Positions 7,117 through 13,180 of a stretch of DNA of 23,595 nt are shown in pieces. Position 1 is the stretch's first letter; each line of letters starts with the position of its first letter. Origin of the DNA: an uncultured Lachnospiraceae bacterium (GTDB lineage Bacteria; Bacillota; Clostridia; Lachnospirales; Lachnospiraceae); NCBI GenBank assembly GCA_937915975.1, contig CALGGL010000064.1, positions 1 through 23,595 on the forward strand, in the 5' to 3' direction. Made by a program: the position numbers and the translations under genes. The notes beneath the pieces were generated by a model. The model did no database searches. It was not told the DNA's origin and was given only the letters and a program-made list of their open reading frames with translations.

Positions 7117-7606
7117 TGTATTGGGCGGAATAGGCAATAAAATAACTGTCGGTCTTCAGGATATGTATTCATATTCACTCTGGCTGATAATTATTTTTGT
7201 ATTGGTTGCACTTGTTCCTCCTGTTATACTTCTTATAAGTTATATAAATAAAAAACGCAAAAATAAGCTGCCGGAGGAGATAACTCCCGTAAAAAGCTTA
7301 AACCTAAATGAGATTAAGCAAAAATATACAGGTATGCTTGTTGAAATAATAGAAAAATATAATGCGGGCAAGCTTTCCGACAGACATGCTTATCAGCAGC
7401 TCAGTAAGGTTATAAGACATTTTGTTTATGATGTAACGGGAATCAAGGTTCAAAATTATTCTCTAAGCGAGATAAAGGCTGTAAATATTCCTATGCTTTA
7501 TTATCTTGTTGATGAGTGCTATGAACCGGAGTTTTCCGAGCAGAGTAAAGGCAATATTGTTGAAACGTGTGAAAAAGCAAGGCAGGTAATTGCAGGATGG
7601 AATTAA
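7097..7606 (+). CDS. Single-pass membrane protein of the bat-like operon
   Basis: The protein is about 169 aa from ATG 7097. This start is chosen because GGAGAGG lies seven bases upstream; the frame is open further back, but only from a TTG. A short N-terminus is followed by one membrane helix (residues 27-48, LWLIIIFVLVALVPPVILLI) and a basic stop-transfer KKRKNK. A cytoplasmic helical domain follows, with EIIEKYNAGKLSDRHAYQQL and the block HFVYDVTGIKVQNYSLSEI. Position between DUF58 and the VWA gene matches the DUF4381-like protein of other Bat operons, and the FV...TG.....T/SL.E pattern is similar. The match is partly positional. Confidence 0.8.
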   Translation: MQIQGGSVLGGIGNKITVGLQDMYSYSLWLIIIFVLVALVPPVILLISYINKKRKNKLPEEITPVKSLNLNEIKQKYTGMLVEIIEKYNAGKLSDRHAYQQLSKVIRHFVYDVTGIKVQNYSLSEIKAVNIPMLYYLVDECYEPEFSEQSKGNIVETCEKARQVIAGWN

Positions 7607-8595
7607 TGTACAGATGGGTTTTATATATAGGAATACCTGTTGTCATAATACTTCCTTTTATTGTCATAGGCAGAAATAAGAGCTACAGGGATAGTATTAA
7701 AGCAGCAAATGCATCATTGGTAAGTGAAAACCCTAAGTTCAAAAAAAGAGTAATTATATATAAGATACTAAGTGTATTTGCTATGGTGTGTTTGTGGTTC
7801 GCCATAGCGGTGAGCTTTGTAATGATGTCAAGACCGGTGGAGGTTAAAACAGTATCAAAGACCTTAAGAAACCGAGATATATTTCTTTGTCTTGATATAT
7901 CGGATTCCATGGACGAGCTTAATCAATACATTTGTGATGATTTAAAGAAGCTCGTTAAGGGACTTGACGGAGAACGATTCGGTATAACGATTTTCTGTGG
8001 CAAGTCTGTTGTTTTGGTTCCTCTGACCACGGATTACGAATATGTAATTGCGGAAATAGACAAGCTTCAGGAAGCATTTGAACAAAGCAGTTCATATTGG
8101 AATTGGTACAGTGATTTTGATTACGAAACCTATGAATATAAATATGCAGGAACCTTAAGTGATTACGGAAGCTCGCTTATAGGAGACGGAATTGCAGGAT
8201 GCCTCTTTGCTTTTCCGGATCTTAGAGATAATCCGGACAGAGCAAGGATTATGATTGTGTCAACGGATAATGAGGTTTTTGGCGAGCAACTTGTTACGGT
8301 ATCTGAGGCAACCGATTTATGTGTCAAATACGGAGTCAAGGTGTTTGCTCTCGGACCTGATTATGTTGTTGATGAAGAAAACTTTAAAAGGGATATTGAA
8401 AAAACAGGCGGACAGTATTACAGGATAAAAAAACAATCCGCCGTTCAGGAGGTTATAGACGCCATAAGCGTAACAGATGCATCGGATACTCAGGAGTTCG
8501 AAACGCTTATAACTGATAAACCTAAGCTGTTGTTTTATATACTACTTATAAGTGTCGGCTTGTATTTTGCTGCCGGCAGGAAGGTCAGATTATGA
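7597..8595 (+). CDS. BatA-like VWA membrane protein
   Basis: A 332-aa protein with membrane helices near residues 5-24, 54-77 and 310-327, and a VWA domain between the second and third. The MIDAS motif D100-I-S102-D-S104 is intact and is followed by LTTDYEYV and the MIVSTDNEV strand. This topology places the VWA domain on one side of the membrane, anchored at both ends, as in BatA. An insertion rich in Tyr/Trp/Ser (SSSYWNWYSDFDYETYEYKY region, residues 166-185) is unusual. Two starts are possible: 7597, or 7606, which would give a TAATG overlap and better spacing to AGGATGG. Substrate unknown. Metal-dependent partner binding, driven by MoxR, is the likely mode. Confidence 0.9.
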   Translation: MELMYRWVLYIGIPVVIILPFIVIGRNKSYRDSIKAANASLVSENPKFKKRVIIYKILSVFAMVCLWFAIAVSFVMMSRPVEVKTVSKTLRNRDIFLCLDISDSMDELNQYICDDLKKLVKGLDGERFGITIFCGKSVVLVPLTTDYEYVIAEIDKLQEAFEQSSSYWNWYSDFDYETYEYKYAGTLSDYGSSLIGDGIAGCLFAFPDLRDNPDRARIMIVSTDNEVFGEQLVTVSEATDLCVKYGVKVFALGPDYVVDEENFKRDIEKTGGQYYRIKKQSAVQEVIDAISVTDASDTQEFETLITDKPKLLFYILLISVGLYFAAGRKVRL

Positions 8596-9542
8596 AAATA
8601 AATCCAATAATACCTATATGGGTTATGTCGCTCATTTGTGTATTTTTTCTTCTGCTTAGAAGAAAAGGAATGTTTAATTATATAAGGCAGATATTAATCG
8701 TCGTTCTTTTGTTTGTTTTAAACCTAAGACCTATGATTGAAACGGATAATGTTCCGACTGTAACACAAAATGTGGACGTGCTGTTTGTAATAGACGATAC
8801 CATAAGTATGCTTGCAGAGGATTATAACGGAAGTGAAAGAAGAATAGATGCTGTTAAAGCAGACTGCAGGTATATTGCCGATAATATTCCTACAGCTAAT
8901 TTTTCCGTTATTACAATAGGTAATATGACGGATAAGGTTATTCCTTATACAAGTGACATCAATTTGTTTTACAGAGTTATAGATTCGTTGAGTGGACAAA
9001 CAAGAATATATGCAAACGGAACCTCTTTTAACGAAGCTATCGAGGTTATGAAAAGTGATCTTGATAATGAAAGGGATAATTATCAGATTGTATTTTTTAT
9101 TAGTGACGGTGAAATTACCGGCAATGAAAAGCTTAAGAGTTATTCGGAGCTTAAGGAATTTATTGATGACGGTGCCGTGCTCGGATACGGAACCTCAACC
9201 GGCGGTCCCATGAAAACAATTTCCTATGCAGGCGATGAGGATGCTCCTGAGTACCTGTACATTTATGATGAGCATTATAATAAGGTCGAGGCGATTTCAA
9301 AAATTGATGAAAATAATTTAAACAGTATAGCATCCGATATGGGTGTGAGTTATGTACATATGACAAAGCAGTCGGCTATAAATGATAAGCTTGATGAGAT
9401 TAAGGATGAAATCGATGAGCTTGCATATGGAGAAAATGGAAAGAAGGGCTATCGTGATATATATTATTTTGTTGTGATACCTTTGTGCGTTTTACTTGTT
9501 TTTGATTTTGTTTATTACAGAAGGAAGGTTCGTATTAAATGA
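8592..9542 (+). CDS. BatB-like VWA membrane protein
   Basis: A 316-aa second VWA protein of the operon with the same layout: helices at about residues 5-20 and 28-46, a VWA domain, and a C-terminal helix (residues 290-308, IYYFVVIPLCVLLVFDFVYY). The MIDAS is D68-D-T70-I-S72, a DxTxS variant of DxSxS. FFISDGEITGNE supplies the later Asp and GTSFNEAI the threonine. The start overlaps the previous stop as ATGA, and its end overlaps the next gene in the same way, so the proteins are probably made in fixed ratio. BatA and BatB are thought to form a membrane complex. The charged stretch KLDEIKDEIDELAYGENGKK precedes the last helix. Confidence 0.9.
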   Translation: MKINPIIPIWVMSLICVFFLLLRRKGMFNYIRQILIVVLLFVLNLRPMIETDNVPTVTQNVDVLFVIDDTISMLAEDYNGSERRIDAVKADCRYIADNIPTANFSVITIGNMTDKVIPYTSDINLFYRVIDSLSGQTRIYANGTSFNEAIEVMKSDLDNERDNYQIVFFISDGEITGNEKLKSYSELKEFIDDGAVLGYGTSTGGPMKTISYAGDEDAPEYLYIYDEHYNKVEAISKIDENNLNSIASDMGVSYVHMTKQSAINDKLDEIKDEIDELAYGENGKKGYRDIYYFVVIPLCVLLVFDFVYYRRKVRIK

Positions 9543-10273
9543 AGAAAAAGATATTTCTAATTCTATATCTGCTCTTTCTGGTGGTTGTGGGCAAGCTTGT
9601 TTTGTCCTATGCTTATAATGAAAGAATTATAAAAAAAGCAAATTCCGGAAACTATACAAGTAATGCTGATATGCTTACCTTTGCAAATGTTTATCAACCT
9701 TATATTGCGCATTATAATCGCGGTAACATTTTTTATAATCAGGGAAATTATGATGAGGCGATTAAGGAATATAACAAGGCACTTGATTGTGGCGTGCCAA
9801 AGGGTAAAGAGTGTTCAATCAGAGTTAATCTCGCACTTTCGATTATCGGTAAAATTCCTAACGATTATGCTGCTCCCGATAATATCGATTCAACCATAGC
9901 AACATTGAAGGAAGCAAGAGAAGTGCTGTTACCGGATGACTGTGCCAATGATGAAGGCACCGGCCACAGTAAGAATGCCGAAAGATTAAAAAAGCAAATT
10001 GATGATTTGATTGATGAGCTTGAGCAGATAAAGGACGAGCAAAACCAAAACGATGATAATCAGGATGACAATCAGGATAATCAGGACGAAAATGACCAAA
10101 ATGATGATTCAAACACTACCGAGGAGGATAAAGAAGAGGAGTATATAGACCAGCTTGAACAGCAGTTTATAGACCAGCAAAACGAAGCTTACGAAGAAAG
10201 ACAGGATGAAATGCAGTCTATACAGGAGCTTTATAATTATGATTTTAATTTCGACAGTGACGGAATCTGGTAG
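9539..10273 (+). CDS. BatC-like TPR protein with acidic low-complexity tail
   Basis: A 244-aa last gene of the operon. An N-terminal hydrophobic helix (residues 4-22, IFLILYLLFLVVVGKLVL) is a signal anchor. One clear TPR unit (about residues 60-87) follows, with RGNIFYNQGNYDEAIKEY and A at the key positions, and a second weaker helical pair. From about residue 160 the protein becomes an Asp/Asn/Gln/Glu-rich tail (QDDNQDNQDENDQNDD) and then helical EEEYIDQLEQQFIDQQ. This matches BatC, where TPR and acidic segments sit next to the VWA proteins. The acidic tail could bind metal or be flexible spacing; this is inference. The operon ends here, before the palindromic element. Confidence 0.85.
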   Translation: MKKKIFLILYLLFLVVVGKLVLSYAYNERIIKKANSGNYTSNADMLTFANVYQPYIAHYNRGNIFYNQGNYDEAIKEYNKALDCGVPKGKECSIRVNLALSIIGKIPNDYAAPDNIDSTIATLKEAREVLLPDDCANDEGTGHSKNAERLKKQIDDLIDELEQIKDEQNQNDDNQDDNQDNQDENDQNDDSNTTEEDKEEEYIDQLEQQFIDQQNEAYEERQDEMQSIQELYNYDFNFDSDGIW

Positions 10274-10276
10274 ATG

Positions 10277-10443
10277 AGTGTGTCATGGTAACAGGCACCT
10301 TGTTACATATATTGGATATGCTTCGGCTGTATGAAAAATGTGCACGCATGGCAAGTGCTGCTTAACGCCATGCTTTGCACATTTTTTTATATAGTCTAAT
10401 ATAATTCTGTGATGTGACAAGGCACCTGTTGCTATGACACACT
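10277..10443. repeat. REP/MITE-like palindromic element
   Basis: A 167-base element framed by 32-base inverted arms, 10277-10308 and 10412-10443, which match at 27 of 32 positions. Three of the five differences still allow G-U pairing when read as + strand RNA. The arms contain ACAGGCACCTTGT/ACAAGGCACCTGT. This resembles the ACAGGCACC-type palindromes found scattered in many genomes and linked to single-strand REP transposases (recalled, not searched). A second hairpin sits inside. No open frame is carried, so it is non-autonomous. Confidence 0.75.
10334..10388 (+). terminator. Inner hairpin with T-run; bat operon terminator
   Basis: AAAAATGTGCA plus GCATGGC (10334-10352) pairs with GCCATGC and GCACATTTTT (10367-10386), with a 1x2 internal loop and a 14-base loop. 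It runs into ATTTTTTTA. A strong intrinsic terminator, about 60 bases after the last bat gene, carried within the palindromic element. Confidence 0.8.
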
Positions 10444-10458
10444 TTTTTAAAAAAGATG

Positions 10459-10487
10459 TTGACAAATACATATAGTTGTATTATAGT
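10459..10487 (+). promoter_or_regulatory. Promoter of the ytrA-like operon
   Basis: TTGACA (10459-10464), 17 bases, then TATAGT (10482-10487). It starts 16 bases after the palindromic element ends. The leader is about 70 bases. Confidence 0.75.
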
Positions 10488-10521
10488 ACTATTGTACTAA
10501 GTAAGTAATACAATAATACAA
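10476..10521. promoter_or_regulatory. Probable GntR/YtrA operator
   Basis: TTGTATTA (10476-10483) recurs inverted as TAATACAA at 10506-10513 and again at 10514-10521. Between them lies a second palindrome, TAGTAC-TATT-GTACTA (10484-10499 region). The sites overlap the -10 and start region, as expected for autorepression by the regulator encoded just downstream. Confidence 0.6.
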
Positions 10522-10564
10522 AAGACAGGACTTACTTAAATTTATTGGTTTAGGAGGTGAGTGA

Positions 10565-10927
10565 ATGGCATGGAGATTTGATAACAGTTCGCCGATTTAT
10601 ATTCAGATTATGGAGCAGATAAAGAGGATGATTGCAAGGGGAGAGCTTAAACCGGGAGACAGGGTACCTGCGGTAAGGGATATGGCTCTTGCAGCAGGCG
10701 TTAATCCCAATACTATGCAGAAGGCTTTGTCGGAGCTTGAGCGGGCAGGAATTCTCATTTCAAACAGAACTGCAGGAAGGTTTGTTGCAGATTTAAATGA
10801 TAATAATATCAACCTTAAAAATGATGCAGGCTATAAGCTTACAAAGGGTTATGTTGAAGGAATGAGAGAACTTGGTTTTGAAGATGCAGAACTGGTTGAT
10901 AAGGTTAAAGACTTTATCGAAGGTTAA
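10565..10927 (+). CDS. GntR-family regulator, YtrA subfamily
   Basis: A 120-aa regulator with an N-terminal winged helix: SPIYIQIMEQIKRMIARGEL, KPGDRVPAVRDMA, then the recognition helix region VNPNTMQKALSELERAGI and wing RTAGRFV. The remainder is a short helical tail of about 45 residues instead of a FadR/HutC-size effector domain; this is the mark of the YtrA subfamily. These repressors usually control an adjacent ABC transporter and respond to cell-envelope stress or antibiotics. That fits the two genes downstream. AGGAGGTGAGTG precedes the ATG. Palindromes over its own promoter suggest autoregulation. Confidence 0.93.
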   Translation: MAWRFDNSSPIYIQIMEQIKRMIARGELKPGDRVPAVRDMALAAGVNPNTMQKALSELERAGILISNRTAGRFVADLNDNNINLKNDAGYKLTKGYVEGMRELGFEDAELVDKVKDFIEG

Positions 10928-11030
10928 AGAAAAAATGCATAAAAAAGTTTTTTGAAATAAAGATAGTTGCTAAAACATATATTAACAAACGGTGAATAAT
11001 TTTAGTAATGAAAACGGAGGGAAAGAGAAT

Positions 11031-11732
11031 ATGAGTAATCTCGTGGAGATATCCCGGGTTGAAAAGGGATATGGAATAAAAAAGAAGGTTTTCACAAACC
11101 TGAATCTAAATCTTGAGAGTGGCAAGATTATCGGTTTACTCGGTCCAAACGGAAGCGGTAAAACGACACTTATAAAGATGCTTGCCGGTCTTTTAAAGCA
11201 GGATTCGGGAGAGATAATGATAGACGGACATAAGGTGGGACCGGAAACCAAGGCGGTTGTTTCATATCTGCCTGAAAGAACATATTTTAACGAAAGTCTG
11301 AAAATAAAAAATCTTGTAAATATGTTTAAGGACTTTTATAAAGACTTTGATGAGGAAAGAGCTTATCAGATGATGGGGCTTCTTAAGATTGATCCTGAAA
11401 TGGTATTTAAAAAGCTATCAAAGGGTAATAAGGAAAAGGTTCAGCTTATCATGGTTATGAGCAGACGTGCGAAGCTTTATCTTCTCGATGAGCCGATAGC
11501 GGGAGTTGACCCTGCAGCAAGGGATTATATACTTCAGACCATTATTTCCAATTATGATACTGATGGAACGATTCTTATATCAACACATCTTATCCAGGAT
11601 ATAGAAAATGTACTTGATGATGTAGTGTTCATAAAAGAGGGAGAGATTGTATGTCATCAGAATGCTGATGCTTTAAGAAATGAAAGAGGTCAGTCAATTG
11701 ATGAGATATTCAGGGAGGTATTCAGATGTTAG
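11031..11732 (+). CDS. ABC transporter ATP-binding protein (YtrB-like)
   Basis: A 233-aa ABC ATPase from ATG 11031, chosen for its GGAGGG site nine bases upstream; the frame continues back only to a GTG at 10992 without a site. Walker A is GPNGSGKTT with K44. The signature is LSKGNKEKVQL, a YtrB/BcrA-type variant of LSGGQ. Walker B is LYLLDEPIAGVDP and the switch His is ISTHLIQDIE. It pairs with the membrane protein that overlaps its last seven bases and with the YtrA-like regulator upstream. The set probably exports or relieves an envelope-active compound. The substrate cannot be told. Confidence 0.93.
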   Translation: MSNLVEISRVEKGYGIKKKVFTNLNLNLESGKIIGLLGPNGSGKTTLIKMLAGLLKQDSGEIMIDGHKVGPETKAVVSYLPERTYFNESLKIKNLVNMFKDFYKDFDEERAYQMMGLLKIDPEMVFKKLSKGNKEKVQLIMVMSRRAKLYLLDEPIAGVDPAARDYILQTIISNYDTDGTILISTHLIQDIENVLDDVVFIKEGEIVCHQNADALRNERGQSIDEIFREVFRC

Positions 11733-12550
11733 GAAAATGTATTAAAAATGAAATTGTAAACAGATATAAGCCTATATGTTTAGCATATATAGTGCTACTT
11801 ATTTACAGTCCTATTTTTTATCTTTTAAAGCCTGTTATGCGTAATGTCAATAACACATATATAGGTATGTTTATCGGATTGATTATGGTGGCTTACGGAT
11901 TGGTTGTTTTTGGAAATATTATCCTTATATTAATATATCCTATGGTGGATTTCAGAAACCGCGTATTTAAGGATCAGGGATATCTTACCAATACCCTTCC
12001 TGTAAAGACATCAACTATGATGATTGGAAGATTGATAGTAGATTTGTTAACTTATATAAGTGCCGGAATTGTAATTCCTTTTGCGATTTGTTTATCTGAA
12101 ATGGATTTTGGAATTTACAAGGATTTAATACATTCTCTGTTTGACCTTATAGGTTATATAACTACAGATGTAACATATGTATGGATCCTTACACTTGTAA
12201 TACTTGTTCTTGTTACAATTCTTGCGGGTATGCTTTTGTCACAGTGGATGTTTAATGCAGCATATGCGTTTGGACACGCTTTTTCAAATCATAAGAGAGT
12301 TATGTCTATAATAGGGATGGTTATATTATATTTATTATTCCAGATGCTTTCTGTTTTACTCTTGTGGTTTTTATCGGAAACAGGAATTATGGAAGGTGTT
12401 AGAACAGAAATGGTTAATTATGTGACATATCCTGATATCGAAGGAATTAATCGCTTTTTGGGAGTTATAAGTATATTTGAGGTTCTTGCAACCGCAGGAT
12501 TAGTCGCCATAACAAGCTGGCTTACAAAAAATAAATTAAATCTTGAGTAG
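11726..12550 (+). CDS. ABC transporter permease (ABC-2-like)
   Basis: A 274-aa membrane protein with about six helices. The clearest are at residues 15-33 (ICLAYIVLLIYSPIFYLL), 46-70 (GMFIGLIMVAYGLVVFGNII), 105-122, 150-172 (VTYVWILTLVILVLVTILAG), 192-214 and 245-265. The segment FKDQGYLTNTLPVKTSTMMIGRL is a good match to the coupling region of bacitracin/lantibiotic-type ABC-2 permeases. The start overlaps the ATPase gene and is preceded by GGGAGG. It is the last gene of the three-gene operon and is followed by a hairpin terminator. Confidence 0.88.
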   Translation: MLGKCIKNEIVNRYKPICLAYIVLLIYSPIFYLLKPVMRNVNNTYIGMFIGLIMVAYGLVVFGNIILILIYPMVDFRNRVFKDQGYLTNTLPVKTSTMMIGRLIVDLLTYISAGIVIPFAICLSEMDFGIYKDLIHSLFDLIGYITTDVTYVWILTLVILVLVTILAGMLLSQWMFNAAYAFGHAFSNHKRVMSIIGMVILYLLFQMLSVLLLWFLSETGIMEGVRTEMVNYVTYPDIEGINRFLGVISIFEVLATAGLVAITSWLTKNKLNLE

Positions 12551-12588
12551 AAATTATCGGTATTTTAAACTTAGATTTATGCGAAAAA

Positions 12589-12653
12589 AATCAGCAGGGT
12601 AAAGGATGTTACTAAAAAACTTTCAATAACATCTATAACCTGCTGATTCTTTT
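12589..12653 (+). terminator. Long stem terminator of the ABC operon
   Basis: AATCAGCAGG (12589-12598) pairs with CCTGCTGATT (12639-12648), and inside it GGATGTTA pairs with TAACATCT. CTTTTTAT follows. The right arm CCTGCTGAT occurs again at 12657-12665, so a second, competing pairing is possible. Confidence 0.75.
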
Positions 12654-12696
12654 TATCCTGCTGATCACAATTTATCATAACAAGTAAGATAATACA

Positions 12697-12961
12697 GACT
12701 AAAATGAGAAAGTTGTAGAAGTAGTCCGTATGAATTAAGAAATGCTACGGACTAGAATGAGTAAGTTGTAGATTCAGTCCGTATGAATTTGGGAATGCTA
12801 CGGACTAGAATGAGAAAGTTGTAGATTTAGTCCGTATGAATTAAGAAATGCTACGGACTAGAATGAGAAAGTTGTAGATTCAGTCCGTATGAATTTGGAA
12901 ATGCTACGGACTAAAATAATTAAAGAATGAATTTGGTCTGTATGTAATAAAAAATCTTGTG
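12697..12961. repeat. Five 53-bp tandem repeats, each with a hairpin
   Basis: Units start at 12697, 12750, 12803, 12856 and 12909, each exactly 53 bases. The first four are nearly identical and the fifth is strongly diverged. Each of the four has an inverted repeat AGTCCGTA...TACGGACT (first copy 12722-12730 with 12746-12754) around a 15-base loop. The loops alternate (AATTAAGAAA-type, AATTTGG-type, then both again), so the array probably grew by doubling a 106-bp pair. The remaining gene-free DNA from 12551 to 13180 holds the terminator before the array and the clpB promoter after it; no gene is seen. Confidence 0.9.
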
Positions 12962-13046
12962 GACTGAATTAAAAGAGATATAAATAAAAATGGAATCCAT
13001 ACCACATGAAGAAAAAAATATGAAGCTTGAAATAAAAATTATAGTA

Positions 13047-13074
13047 TTGACAAATAAAAAAATGGTGTTATAGT
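13047..13074 (+). promoter_or_regulatory. Promoter of clpB
   Basis: TTGACA (13047-13052), 16 bases, then TATAGT (13069-13074), leaving about 100 bases of leader. A small palindrome ACAAT-ATA-ATTGT lies at 13114-13126 inside the leader. No CIRCE element or CtsR-type heptamer repeat was recognised. Confidence 0.6.
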
Positions 13075-13180
13075 TGAAGTAGAACAAATAGAATACTGAT
13101 ATTAAAAAATATGACAATATAATTGTTGTAATTCTTTTTAATTCAGGTAAAATATTGATTATAGAAAGTGAGGGATTGAT

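Noticed and set aside
10992..11030. GTG start for the ABC ATPase
   Set aside because: Family N-terminus and the GGAGGG site both point to ATG 11031.
12697..12961. Possible CRISPR array
   Set aside because: The parts between the palindromes are as conserved as the palindromes themselves, so there are no unique spacers, and no cas genes are near.
12972..13080. 27-codon frame before clpB
   Set aside because: No ribosome site, and it runs through the clpB promoter.
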